Positions 1-10,707 of a DNA stretch of 64,000 nt are shown piece after piece. The stretch is from Cryptomeria japonica. Its lineage: Eukaryota; Streptophyta; Pinopsida; Cupressales; Cupressaceae. Every line of letters starts with the position of its first letter. Positions within the stretch are counted from its first letter, which is position 1. Position numbers and translations under genes: made by a program. Under the pieces are notes generated by a model, which saw nothing but the letters and a program-made list of their open reading frames with translations, searched no databases and was not told the DNA's origin. Location of the stretch: the NCBI RefSeq assembly GCF_030272615.1, contig NC_081413.1:16624285-16688284 (forward strand), in the 5' to 3' direction.

Positions 1-862
1 TTGATGCCAACACCACTAAGCATACTCCTATCCCTCTCCATCAATGTCCTATTCATCCTCTCGACAACTCCATTCTTTTGATGGATGTATGGAGTTGTCT
101 TATGCCTCTCAATCTCATGGTCCTTACAAAATTTATCAAAATATGTTGAGCAAAACTCACTAGCATTGTTAGTCTTCAAGCACTTAATATTTCTACAAGT
201 ATGATTCTCAACGAGAGCCTTAAAATCCTTACACTGACATAACACTTCAAATTTACTTATGAGAAAGTAAAAAAATGTCCTTCTACTATAGTCATCAACA
301 AATAATACAACATACATAGATTTTAAAATCAAAGGAACCTTAATAGGACCAAAAACATTAGAATGTATCAAGTCCAACAACGTAGAAAATGTAAGAACTA
401 GAATAAAATTGAACATGGTTTTGTTTACATTAAATGAAGTGTTTTCAGAATTTTAACTCAAGATTACAATCATCAAGCTCCTCCACAAGGCATTTATTTT
501 TTTGGGTTCTAAGAACCATCTCACCAATGTGACCTATTCTTTGTGTCATAACATTGTCTTCACTTCTAGGAGTTTTATCTCCAAAGAAATGGTGCCCTTA
601 GGTACCCAAAAAAACATGACCATTAGATGTATAAGCAATAGTCCTCTTCACAACTCAATATGAGGTAAGGATGAAAAATCTAGAGCCCTCTTCTTAGACT
701 CCGTAGAAGCACTATTGCACTAAACAATGCATGAATCTAGCTTATATAAGGTGCCCATAGGAATAATCATAGCAAGTACCATAGAGCCTCTAGTCATCTT
801 GCATCCACCTTGTGAGAAAATAATTTGCACACCCATATCACTCAACTTACAAAAAGTAGATT
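1..862 (-). pseudogene. TE1 pre-integrase and integrase core, catalytically broken
   Basis: Translation in broken frames gives the copia pre-integrase region (GTLYKLD near 740; GHIGEMVL near 530), then the DDE integrase core that joins element cDNA to host DNA. The first catalytic Asp lies in a HSDV-G-P context but reads HSNVFGP, with AAT at 357-359. The second, normally TDNG, reads KTNNASEF, with AAC at 168-170. The Glu is kept in NGVVERMN near 70. The core is therefore N-N-E rather than D-D-E and cannot catalyse strand transfer. FVDDYSR supports the family call. The rest of pol lies outside the window. Confidence 0.7.
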
Positions 863-1916
863 TCATGCAAAACCTAAGATGTGCATAACACCATCAATCC
901 CCTTCACTTTACCATCAGGGAATCTAATCTTGATTCTTCCATGACCCACAAGCTTCAAATGCGAGTCATCACTGAGATACACCTTCCCACCATCATAATC
1001 TTCATACTTTGAAAACCAATGTCGATGTGAGGTCATGTGAAAAGATGCACCCAAATCTATCAACCACACATATTCTGATGCATGCGTTGCCAAGGATGCA
1101 ACAAATGCTTCACCATGATCCTGAGTAGATTTGTCTAATTCTAAATCAAGGGGTCTCTTCTTCTTGTTTTTCTCCTCCTTACAATCTTTACGGATGTGAT
1201 CGATTTTTCCATAATTACAACATTTTGCTTTGGACTTCCTCAAAGACTTAGATCTCCCATAGGATTTGGATCTGCCTCTTACATCTTTCTTGTCCTTCTT
1301 CTTTCCTTTCTCTTTTCGTCTACCACAAATTGCAAGAGCCTCCTTAGTTTTCTCAGAAGTCTTCCTTTTCATTTCTTTAAAAAGAAATGATGATACCACC
1401 TCATCCATCTTGAATGTGGTCATTTTACTCCTAATAGCCATAACAAGGTGGCCCCAAGAATCAGGCAAAGAACATAATAGAAGCATGTAACAATCTTCCT
1501 CCTTGAACTTGTCACCAACATAATTTAACTGAGCAATAATCATGTTGAATTTATGGAGATGATCAGTAACAGATTCTCCATCTTCCTTCTTTATGGAATA
1601 CATCTTCTTTCTCGGGAAAAACTTGTTTACCAAATAATTAGACTAAAAAACATCTCCAAGCTTCTTCCAAAGTTCTTTTGCAATCTTCTCTTCATAGACA
1701 TTAAATAGAACAAGGTCTATTAAATAGAGCCTTATGAGGCCCTTATCTTTTTGATCCATCATATTCCAAACATCGTGAGCTCTAGTATGAGGTTTTATTC
1801 CAAATATTGCCCCATATATCTCTATCCATGAGAATATATTCCATTTTCAACTTCCACAGTTTGAAGTTGTTTCCATTAAACTTGTCCACATCAACCTTTG
1901 CGGATGTGCTTGCCAT
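863..1916 (-). pseudogene. TE1 gag and protease start, frameshifted
   Basis: A likely start at 1916 (MASTSAKVDVDKFNG) leads into the copia gag core FKLWKLKMEYIL. The frame breaks near 1780 and resumes in a 256-codon open stretch, 863-1633. That stretch holds the rest of gag, a lysine-rich basic segment (residues 100-137), a CCHC zinc knuckle at residues 138-151 and the protease motif at 193-197. The knuckle reads CCNYGKIDHIRKDC, so its second Cys is Tyr. The protease motif is DLGAS where the family has DSGAS or DTGAS, so the residue next to the catalytic Asp is lost. Gag would form the particle and the protease would cut the polyprotein, but this copy is inactive. Confidence 0.75.
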
Positions 1917-2018
1917 ATTTTTCCTGCAACAAGATTTTGAAAATACTCTGCAAAAGCTCCCACTTAAAATAATATCAGTGTAAAAAATGCTACCCAATGA
2001 TGGAACAAAAAGTGGCTA

Positions 2019-2033
2019 GGCTCTAATACTAAC
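2019..2033 (-). other. TE1 primer-binding site
   Basis: The minus strand reads GTTAGTATTAGAGCC, a decayed form of the plant initiator-methionine tRNA PBS (TGGTATCAGAGC). It lies directly inside the 5' LTR and about 100 bp before the gag start. This position fixes the strand and the inner LTR edge. Confidence 0.6.
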
Positions 2034-2246
2034 TGAAAGGAAGCTAAGGTGTGAAAAATGATTCCTAACACTAATCTAGTGGGCGAGATAGTGTAAATTT
2101 TCTTACAAATCTTAACTATGACATAAATAGAAACACATTCACAAAGAGATAATAGACATGCATAAATATTATACCATATAACACATGATATATCATGGGG
2201 AGAACCCTTCTATGAGAAAAAAACCACACTCTAAAAGAAAAGTACT
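2034..2246 (-). repeat. TE1 5' LTR, inner part
   Basis: Sequence between the TE1 PBS and the TE2 insertion. It ends CA on the minus strand next to the PBS. It continues at 9954 after TE2 and its duplicated GTACT are removed. Confidence 0.55.
2242..2246. repeat. TE2 target-site duplication GTACT, left copy
   Basis: GTACT flanks TE2 here and again at 9949-9953. The exact 5-bp match proves that both ends of the insertion are intact. Confidence 0.9.
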
Positions 2247-3414
2247 TGTAAAGCGGAAAATCGAACCCTAGGTGTTCCCCTCACTCCAAGGAGAAAGGAG
2301 GTCACTAGGATTGACGATTTTCACTTAGGAGAGACTTTACATTCAAAAGAGGGGTTGAAACCCACAAGATCCAATCCCTCACAATGCAAGATTGGATTCT
2401 AAATGAGTTTCAAGGGTTAAGACAGCAAGGCTACCCTCTTTTGTAAAGAATGTAGATAGAAGGATTGAGCTAGGAATGCATGTAAAGTGAGAAAGATTTG
2501 CTTATAAACAGAGATAGGAATATGGGATGAAGTTGCGGACTTGGAATTAGCAGTAAAATGTCGAGACGACACTGTCCTGCAAATTTGAGCGAAAGTTGAC
2601 GAGACGATGGCGCCCGGCGTGCACACGGTCCTCCGAAAAATCCGCGAAACGAAGGGGGATCTGTTCGTCTCTGCACAGGGATTCCAGATCTTCAATTACA
2701 GCCGCGTACCTGCAACCTACACACAGAAAAGAGAGGACGATTGGGGGGTTAGGGATTAGGGGTTTGCCTTTAGGTCAAACCCCGGTTTTGGAATTAACCA
2801 AGAAATGAGAATGTTGTAAATGTAAATGTTTGTAATGTAATAAAGTACTGATACCTTGTTGTAAGAATGTTTGTATTCTTACATGCGAAGGTGTAAATGT
2901 TGTTGTATGTTGTATGTGATCTCCTCTTCAATGGTTGAATCCTTATCTTGAATGCAACACTTAGCCTTGAATGGAGACTTAGAATGAAGGAATGCTTGAA
3001 TGCTTGAATGTTTGAATGTTTGCCTAGCGCTTCCGCCTCTTGTACACATATGTCCCCCCTTCTCCAAATGGGAGAGGAAATGTAGTTTATATACTTGCCA
3101 ATTAGGGTTGAAAGACTGATTTTTCCGACCTTGGGCTGACTTAGCAACCTTATTTTCCAATTTGCAAACTTAAAGACTTGAAGCCCCATAAGAGACCGGG
3201 CCCAAAATAGGGCCAGGGACCAAGGCGCTGGGCGCCATGGTCCCACCTCTAGGGACAGTAGGGTGCAAGGAGGATCAGGCCAGGGTGCTGAAAAATGTAG
3301 TTTTTGATGTCATAAACAAGTTTTAGGGTCTCCATTTAGGTTTAGTGTTGTGTCGCCATCGTGAAGACCCAAATGCAGTCAAAATTGCAAGTGTCGCAAT
3401 TTTAGGATGCTACA
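2247..3414 (-). repeat. TE2 3' LTR
   Basis: 1168 bp, starting TG and ending CA on the minus strand, paired with 8768-9948. It lacks about 15 bp near 3212 that the partner has. It carries two copies of the GC-rich hairpin described separately, at 2603-2633 and 3216-3244. Short open frames inside it are not genes. Confidence 0.92.
3216..3244. other. Perfect GC-rich hairpin in the TE2 3' LTR
   Basis: The arm GGGACCA, a single A, then GGCGC, loop TGG, then GCGCC, A, TGGTCCC. The stems are 7 bp and 5 bp, broken only by an A-A mismatch. The partner LTR has it at 9750-9779. Its reverse complement resembles the GGACxATGGCG...CGGTCC motif elsewhere in TE2. Confidence 0.85.
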
Positions 3415-3429
3415 TTTAGCCCCCACTTT
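3415..3429 (-). other. TE2 polypurine tract
   Basis: The minus strand reads AAAGTGGGGGCTAAA directly before the 3' LTR start TGTAGC. This is the expected plus-strand priming site and confirms the orientation. Confidence 0.85.
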
Positions 3430-4158
3430 AGCGGGAGTATAAGCATACGCCCATACTTCCGGTAATGTACACGGAAACAACATTGAAAGACTTTCACCAT
3501 GTTAAGGAGGCGAGATACACCAAGCCCCCAGTGGACTAAGGATATTACGACTTCGATTGACAAAGTAAAAGGGAAGATCACGAGGGAGGACCATGACTAT
3601 CAGTAGTAAGGTTCCCTCACTATGAGTCATGCAAGAAAAATACCAAAAATTTTCAAGGCAAAGCTAAGTTCACCAAGAAGTTTTCAAGTATCTTGAAGAG
3701 ATATGGACGGAGTGTATGCCCCCTATGTTAAAGCGATCGCACACACCTCAACGGGGGTGATTGATTTAAGGTAGTGATACACATAAGAAATGAGAAGAGA
3801 AAGGAGCACGTTATCGCAAGGATTTAGCCCCCAAGTGTGAGATAAACCCAAGGATAATAGACACAAAACACAAATCACAAGGTGACTTCGCTTTCCTCGG
3901 GGTCAGTATGCTATATGATAATTCATCTATATCATATGTATGTATGCATAATTGTTCTTCATTCCCCAATCAAGGAAGGTCACCTAGAAGAAGGGAACAC
4001 ATGTGTCTTTTGAGTCAACATGAGAGAGACCAAAAGAGATCTCAATGCTTTGCATCGTCCTCAAGTAGACAACACTAAGGACAACAAATAGAAGAATGAG
4101 AATAACACATAGAAGAAGTAACAAAAGAGAGGAGGAGAGAATCTGCTATGCTAATGAA
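3430..4158 (-). other. TE2 untranslated stretch between the linker ORF and the PPT
   Basis: No coding signal seen on either strand. In an autonomous relative this is where RT, RNase H and integrase would have to lie, so the deletion join should be at or near 4158. Confidence 0.5.
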
Positions 4159-5061
4159 CTAGTCTAGCACATCATCCACCCCCCGATCTTGCTGATCAAT
4201 ATTTCGGGAAGGCAGGAAACACGCTAGAGGAGGAACATCCAACACAACAGATGGAGCTATCACAAGATCCAAACAAGGGCTATGTTCATGTTCCAAGCCA
4301 CGTTGTTCTTGTCTAGGAGCTAGGATAAGTGCTTTAGAAAATTCGTTAGATAAATGGTTATCAATATCAACAAATTCATATTCACTATCAGAAGCAAGAG
4401 GAGTAACATTTTCATCTATATCATCATCAAGATTTATAAAAATAGGATCTTTAACTCGCACAGGATCAAAACCATCATGCATCTTATGTTTAGGAGATTT
4501 TGGCTCAATTTTCGGTTGAGGAGAAAATGGAATAATACTAGCTGAAGGTGTTTTTGGAGATTGCAAAGTTTGAGAAGCAACTGCCTGAGCTCTAAGACGA
4601 CGCTTTCATTGGTGTTCATGCGCAGAACGATTTCATCTAGTCTTAGTAGGAAGTTGAGGAGATTGAGGAGGAGGAATGTTCTCATCCTTATCACTTGGGT
4701 GTTTAGGTTGTGGTTTCTTAGGTTGGATAATAGGAGAAGAGGAAGGTCTCTTCTCTCTAAAAAAGGAAGGAGGATGAACTGCTCCATATAAAGGGGGAAT
4801 ATTTGGTTTAGGAAGGAGACCAAGTCCATCATGACGAGGAGGTATAGGTCTACTGTTAGAAAGTTTATCAGACATAGACATAGTCACATCCATAGGAATG
4901 GGTTGGGAATCTTCTTGAGGAAAGACATTAGTTTTATCTTTCAAAGGAAGAACTTCCTTCTCAAGAACGATAGGAATATCAAGTATGGGTGTTCGAGGTT
5001 CACTTAGAGATAGGATCATATCTTTTTTCCACTTTTGATAAGATTTGAAAAGATGATCACT
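4159..5061 (-). pseudogene. TE2 proline-rich linker downstream of the protease
   Basis: Three overlapping open pieces (5019-4633, 4832-4434, 4566-4159) form one frameshifted region. It carries HDGLGLLPKPNIPPLYGAV and a run rich in Pro, Lys and Ser, then an acidic tail (FINLDDDIDENVTPLASDSE). TE4 has a matching layout after its protease (TGLGFQKE, KPNIPLYHP, an acidic DSDSETDSHEWEF). I know of no enzymatic function. The shared layout is the main protein-level link between TE2 and TE4. The region ends in a stop at 4159 with no RT beyond. Confidence 0.6.
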
Positions 5062-5577
5062 TCACGGTGGAAGAGATTGGAATTGTTTAGACCAAAAATA
5101 ATCAATAGGAACGCTAGAAGCTCTTTCAGCTGGTTTAAAGAGACTATGATTGACAGTAACAACTTCACCATTATGGGGAAATTTCAAACATTTGTGAATA
5201 GGAGAAGCAATAGCTTTCATGGAAGATAGCCAAGGATAGCCTAGCTTCACATGAAATTGTTCGGATGATGGAATAATAGCAAAGTTCACCTTAAGGGATT
5301 TGTTATGGACCTCAATAGGTAATGTAATAGAACCAATTGTAGGAGAAGAAAATGCATCAAATAATTTCACAACCACATTTGTTTTGTCATAGATCACTTG
5401 ATTTAATTGCAAAGTAAAAAGAAATTCTTCAGTAATAACATTAACCATGCAAGAAGGGTCAATAAGCACTCCTCGGCAAGGTGTATTCTTGACTTTTGCA
5501 ACTATATATAAAGGACCATCAGGTGCCCTGATAGTTTCACTGGAATCAAATGTGATGGAAGGTTCTTTAGGGATTTT
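5062..5577 (-). pseudogene. TE2 retropepsin-like protease domain
   Basis: The frame continues from gag through one stop near 5578. The fold is recognisable from GVLIDPSCMVNVITEEFLF near 5470, GSITLPIEV, FAIIPSSEQFHVKLGYPWL near 5245 and HKCLKFPHNGEVV near 5190. The last parts match the TE4 protease (LLLGRPSIHAM, HHCIKFPHNG). The catalytic D-[ST]-G is DPS here, so the copy probably cannot process gag. The role in the family is cleavage of the polyprotein in the particle. Confidence 0.7.
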
Positions 5578-7588
5578 CTACTGCTCTACAAAGTTAAACA
5601 CATTCAGAGTCATAGACACAAGACCATCAGGTGAGAAAGAGGAATCATTAGTCTCAATCACATTAGAGGTATGAGAAGGTAATGGATTAGTAAAAATCTT
5701 AAGATTTTGGTTAGGAGGAGCTACAGATGTGTTGCCTTTATCATTCACTCCTGAAACAGAGATAGTATTATTATCAATCAAATCTTGAATTTTACCCTTT
5801 AAAGCAAAACATTTTTCAGTATCATGCCCAGGTTGATGATGAAATTGACAAAAAGATTTGTTATCAAAATAGGGTGAATTAATCTTTGCAGGATCTATTT
5901 GCTTTACAGGGGGGAGAGTAAGCACATTTTGTTCCAATAACTTATTCATAATACTATGCAATGATTCATTCAAAGGAGTAAACTTTCTTTCTTTCTTGAA
6001 AAACTTAGAAATAGGAGGCACACCTGATGCTGCATTCACATTGTTGTTGATGATGTTTTCATTAACGAACCCTCTATTCGGTTTAAACTTCCCAAATGGT
6101 TGTTGACTACTATCACCCTTATCACCCGGAGCCATAGGATTCGCTTGTTCCATTTGACTCACAGTCAGTTGATAATTGTGAAGAGTTGCACACAACTGTT
6201 GGAAAGAAGTAAACTCAGAAAACAGAAGTTTTTCTCTAATATCTTTTTGTAAATTAGAAATAAATATTCTTTGAATATCATTGTTAGGTACTGGAAAAGA
6301 AATTTGAGCACACAAATGCTTATATCTACCAATGAAATCAGTCACTTTTTCCTTTAACACCTTGTTTACAATGCATTAAATCAATCAAAGTAACTTTAGG
6401 ACCTATATTGTTTTGAAATTGTTGAATAAAAGCATTTGCAAGTTGTTGGAAAGAAGTAATAGAATAGGAAGGCAACGAGCAATACCATTGTAGGGCCTTA
6501 TCTCTTAATGTTCTAGTAAACAGTTTTGCAAGCAACCTTTGGTCATGAGCAAAATCAGTACATATTGTTTGAAAGGTCTTAACATGTGTTAGAGGATCAC
6601 CTTTACCATTATAAAGCTCCAGCTGTGGGATTTCAACATGCTTAGGAGGGATAGCTCGAACAATGTCAAGAGAAAGTGGGCTCGCAACATCAAATGTGGG
6701 CACACTAAACTTAGATTGATTCATAGAAGCAATTTGTTGCTGTAAAGAAGAGACAGTTTGTGCAAGATTGTTAATGGTCGCTTCAGTCGAAGAATTCATA
6801 TTAGACATGTTAGATTGTGATGGAGGTATTATGTTATTGAAAGAAGGTATTGATTGAGAGTAAGGTGGCGGGACACTATGATGGTTAGTCATAGGAGATG
6901 ATTGGAAACAAGGAACACTACAAGGAGGAATGGAATGGTTGAATGAATTGCCCCCTTGCGTCATGTTCATTTGTGGAGATGTAATAGGGACACTCATTGA
7001 AGGAATGAATGAAGAAGTCAGATTGAATGAAGGAAGAGGGTTGATTGAAGAGGAAGGATTGCCCCCATGACTGGTGATCATAGGTGGAATGTTTTGTGTT
7101 GCAGTAGTCATTATGTTTGATGTAAAAGTAGGTACACTAGCAATAGAAGTTGTTAAAGGAATAGAATGATTGACTTGAGTAGGAGGTTGTGTATAACCTA
7201 AAGTTTCAGCACAACTCTTCATAGGCATCACATTCGAATCCACGATGTGTGCCATACCATGCAAGATATCAATTCCATTCTTATCACTTTGAACCATACG
7301 TTTTAGACCCTCAATTAATGAAAAAGCTTGACTATCAGGATACTCATGAGACATCCATTGCTGAAAATCGTCAAATTGGTTATCCAATTTCGAAAGTTGT
7401 TCTTCAGAAACCTCATGGAGAGCTTCTTCATCATTAAGAGGATTAGAGGAATTACCCGTGTCCTCGTTAAAGAGGCCATTCAAATTAGATTCCATCTCCT
7501 CGGTAATTAAACCTTGGAAAGACTTAATTCTAAGGCTTCGTCTAACGGGAATAGTGTAAGTAGGCTTATTGTTGTAAAACTCATGCAT
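5578..7588 (-). pseudogene. TE2 gag, split by one frameshift
   Basis: I choose the start at 7588 (MHEFYNNKPTYTIPVRRS); an upstream in-frame Met at 7627 is less likely. The N-terminal half is low-complexity Ser/Pro/Asn/Met. The retrotransposon gag core follows (LYNGKGDPLTHVKTFQ, then ALQWYCSLPSYSITSFQQL). At about 6350 a one-base change moves the frame, and gag resumes as VTDFIGRYKHLCAQISFP. The nucleic-acid-binding knuckle at 5848-5807 is CQFHHQPGHDTEKC, a C-x2-H-x4-H-x4-C form seen in Tat-type gag. Gag would build the particle and pack RNA. A single stop separates it from the protease, which suggests one gag-pro frame. Confidence 0.78.
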
Positions 7589-7711
7589 TAGAGAGAGAGA
7601 GAAGATTTGGAATTTTAGAAGTAGCAAATTTCAATAAAATCAGCCAATCTCCTAGATTTAAGCTGTTAAATGCAATCACGACAATCTCCCGAAATTTCAG
7701 AAAAAATGTCA

Positions 7712-7744
7712 GGGACCATGGCGAACGGAGTGCACACGGTCCTC
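7712..7744. other. TE2 leader hairpin motif, gag-proximal copy
   Basis: GGGACCATGGCG on the left and GTGCACACGGTCC on the right. Outer GGACC pairs with GGTCC. The other leader copy is at 8335-8364. Confidence 0.65.
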
Positions 7745-8334
7745 GCAACTTTTTTCAAAATTTTCAGAGATGAAAGTTATGATGATTTTAAAGCTAATCT
7801 GAAAAAATTGAGTGATTTTACGATCTGTAGATAGGCCAAATTAAAGTTGCAATCTCAGAATTGAACCCTACCAAGATTGTTGAAAAATGCAAAATTTGAA
7901 TTTTGGAAAAGAGAGGGAAATTGAAATTTTGAATTTTATGATTTTAGAGGGAATACCAAAAGCAATGCAAGTTTTAAAATTTAAAAGTTGACTCAATTTC
8001 ACACAAAATTCAATTTTCAAAGCGGAAATCAAAGTTGGTGCAATTAAACACTTAACTTCGAAAGTCACAAATTGCAAAAATTTGAATAAAGCACTGAAAT
8101 TTTGAATGAATGCCAACACACTTTTCAGATTTAGGATAGTAAGAAACCAATTTTGACACAAAATTTCAATTTCAACAATTTTTGAATGATTAGAAGCCTT
8201 AATCCAAGCAATTACTAGACCAACTTTGACTTTAATTTTGAAAGTGTTAGGATTGATGAAATCAACGAAGATTCTGGATTTTAGCAGAAAAATACAGGAA
8301 GATCTAGCTCCCGAAATTTCAGAAAAAATGTCAA

Positions 8335-8364
8335 GGACGATGGCGCTCGGGGTGCACACGGTCC
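8335..8364. other. TE2 leader hairpin motif, LTR-proximal copy
   Basis: GGACGATGGCGCTCG followed by GGGTGCACACGGTCC. It lies in the second 100-bp leader repeat and matches the LTR copies at 2603-2633 and 9122-9152. Confidence 0.65.
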
Positions 8365-8747
8365 TCGCAACTTTTTTCCAAATTTTCAGGGATGAAAGAT
8401 ATTATGATTTTGTTGCGGAATCCAAAGTTACAGCCGATTTGGAGATGTTTTGATCAGTGAAATTATCGATCAAAGGTTGAATCAAGAGGGTTTTAAAAAT
8501 TAGGGTTTTGACACTTAACCACTTAATTTTTAGAATTAAAGCACAAATATGAATTGACAATTTGCAGTAGAAGGGTAGATCTGAAACAAGCATTAACAAT
8601 TAAACATTTCACAAACTCAATTACCAAAAAGGAAATTTAGGGTTTTTATGCAATTAACCTCTAAAATTTGCAAAAGATCAAACATGGAAATGTAATTACA
8701 GAAGCAAATTTTTCATATCTAACCATGAATAATCAGAATTAGGATGT

Positions 8748-8764
8748 TCACGTCAGGTTCACCA
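8748..8764 (-). other. TE2 primer-binding site
   Basis: The minus strand reads TGGTGAACCTGACGTGA three bases inside the 5' LTR. It is not the initiator-Met type used by TE1, TE5 and TE7. TE4 has the same unusual PBS at 17792 and 45237. I could not identify the tRNA. Confidence 0.75.
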
Positions 8765-8767
8765 AAA

Positions 8768-9948
8768 TGTAAAGCGGAAAATCGAACCCTAGGTGTTCCC
8801 CCCACTCCAAGGAGAAAGGAGGTCACTAGGATTGATGGTTTTCACTTAGGAGAGACTTTACATTCAAAAGAGGGGTTGAAACCCACAAGATCCAATCCCT
8901 CACAATGCAAGATTGGATTCTAAATGAGTTTCAAGGGTTAAGACAACAAGGCTACCCTCTTTTGTAAAGAATGTAGATAGAAGGATTGAGCTAGGAATGC
9001 ATGTAAAGTGAGAAAGATTCGCTTATAAACAGAGATAGGAATATGGGATGAAGCTGCGGACCTGGAATTAGCAGTAAAATGTCGAGACGACGTTGTCCTG
9101 CAAATTTAAGTGAAAGTTGACAGGACGATGGCACCCGGCGTGCACACGGTCCTCCGAAAAATCCGCAAAATGAAGGGGGATCTGTTCGTCTGCACAAGGA
9201 TTCCAGATCTTCAATTACAGCCGCGTACCTGCAACCTACACACAGAAAAGAGAGGACGATTGGGGAGTTAGGGATTAGGGGTTTGCCTTTAGGTCAAACC
9301 CCGGTTTTGGAATTAACCAAGAAATGAGAATGCTGTAAATGTAAATGTTTGTAATGTAATAAAGTATTGATACCTTGTTGTAAGAATGTTTGTATTCTTA
9401 CATGCGAAGGTGTAAATGTTGTTGTATGTTGTATGTGATCTCCTCTTCAATGGTTGAATCCTTGTCTTGAATGCAACACTTAGCCTTGAATGGAGACTTA
9501 GAATGAAGGAATGCTTGAATGCTTGAATGTTTGAATGTTTGCCTAGCACTTCCGCCTCTTGTACACATATGTCCCCCCTTCTCCAAATGGGAGAGGAAAT
9601 GTAGTTTATATACTTGCCAATTAGGGTTGAAAGACTGATTTTTCCGACCTTGGGCCGACTTAGCAACCTTATTTTCCAATTTGCAAACTTAAAGACCAGA
9701 AGCCCCATAAGAGACCGGGCCCAAAATAGGGCCAGCGCCCTAGTCCTGGGGGACCAAGGCGCTGGGCGCCATGGTCCCACCTCCAGGGATAGCAGGGTGC
9801 AAGGAGGATCAGGCCAGGGTGCTGAAAAATGCAGTTTTTGATGTCATAAACAAGTTTTGGGGTCTCCATTCAGGTTTAGTGTTGTGTCACCATCGTGAAG
9901 ACCCAAATGCAGTCAAAATTGCAAGTGTCGCAATTTTAGGATGCTACA
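8768..9948 (-). repeat. TE2 5' LTR
   Basis: 1181 bp, partner of 2247-3414, about 3% different by eye. It holds the same hairpin motifs at 9122-9152 and 9750-9779. As the 5' LTR in minus orientation it would carry the element promoter, but I see no decisive TATA box. Confidence 0.92.
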
Positions 9949-9953
9949 GTACT
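9949..9953. repeat. TE2 target-site duplication GTACT, right copy
   Basis: Exact match to 2242-2246. Confidence 0.9.
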
Positions 9954-10707
9954 TTATATTACTTAAACAATAGTTACAATAGTAGTACATCGGTTCTTGA
10001 ACAAGAGTCTCCAACAATCAATCGAACAACACTTTGAATCGATTTCGATAAAAGAACCCTTCACTTATAAAATTTTAATGTTACTAATACTCTCCAAGGT
10101 TACCTTATATAGAGAAATACAACAAAGAAGAAGGATTCTAGATGAACCAAAAAGATGGGGTTGTGCAAAATATTTGGCCCTATTTTTCAGCCATTAAAAG
10201 CATGCAAATGAGACATGTACATATGCAAATGACTCCCCATTCAAACCTCCTAAGTTGGGCACCCAAAATTTACTATTTTGAGTATTACAAATGCTCTTAC
10301 GCATGTTACAACTCTCATAACTTACAACACTTATAGTTGTAAGAGAATTTGTCATAATTGACCATTATTAGCATATTCTCTTAAAACTTGTCATAACCTA
10401 ACTTGAGCACCCACTTTCTCCATGAAAAAGGTATCCCCCACCACTTATCCATTTTGTCATAGAATTTGTCATAGGTTGTCATATCATGGCACTTTTCAAG
10501 ATCGTTAAAGTGGAATGCCTACCTCCATATGTGCAACATATGTGTCATATAGTCATCGCCAAGTAGGATGCCACAAAACCTATGGGTCCCACTAGATGAC
10601 TAGACATTCATAGGAAATTAATAAATTAAAATAATAAATAAACATAACAAATAAATGCAATTACCAATGTTAGGGTTTTTAAAGGTTGAGACACCTTAAT
10701 CCCAACA
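9954..10707 (-). repeat. TE1 5' LTR, outer part
   Basis: Continues the TE1 LTR across the TE2 insertion. The minus strand begins TGTTGGGATTAAGG at 10707, a common copia LTR start. With the inner part the LTR would be about 967 bp. The edge is unconfirmed because the partner LTR is outside the window. Confidence 0.5.

Larger units (their letters stand above)
7628..8747 (-). other. TE2 5' leader with two copies of a 100-bp repeat
   Basis: No gene. Two copies of about 100 bp, 7689-7790 and 8311-8410, share CCCGAAATTTCAGAAAAAAT, the hairpin motif, and CCTCGCAACTTTTTTC followed by ATTTTCAG and GATGAAAG. The leader lies between PBS and gag, where packaging and dimerisation signals are found in other retroelements. 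The repeated hairpin is the only structure I can point to. Confidence 0.6.
2247..9948 (-). mobile_element. TE2: complete non-autonomous Ty3/gypsy (Tat-like) element with gag and protease only
   Basis: Two LTRs of 1168 and 1181 bp begin TGTAGCATCC and end GCTTTACA on the minus strand and are flanked by GTACT. A PBS follows the 5' LTR and a PPT (AAAGTGGGGGC) precedes the 3' LTR. The interior has a 1.1-kb leader, gag, a protease-like domain and a proline-rich linker, then stops. There is no RT, RNase H or integrase. The PBS, the C-x2-H-x4-H-x4-C knuckle and the linker resemble TE4, so it is probably a deletion derivative moved by a Tat-type partner. By eye the LTRs differ at roughly 3% of positions, mostly transitions, the lowest divergence among the pairs here. 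Confidence 0.88.
1..10707 (-). mobile_element. TE1: decayed Ty1/copia element, 3' part outside the window, interrupted by TE2
   Basis: Read on the minus strand, the order is 5' LTR (10707-9954 joined to 2246-2034), PBS, gag, protease and integrase, the copia order in which integrase precedes RT. The window ends inside the integrase core, so RT, RNase H and the 3' LTR are off the left edge. TE2 and its 5-bp target duplication split the 5' LTR. Frameshifts, a broken zinc knuckle and changed catalytic residues show a dead copy. The 10707 boundary rests only on a TGTTGGGA-like start on the minus strand, since the second LTR is not visible. Confidence 0.75.

Noticed and set aside
2794-3246. 150-codon minus frame, repeated at 9313-9780
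   Set aside because: Both copies are inside TE2 LTRs and include the hairpin; an LTR frame, not a gene.
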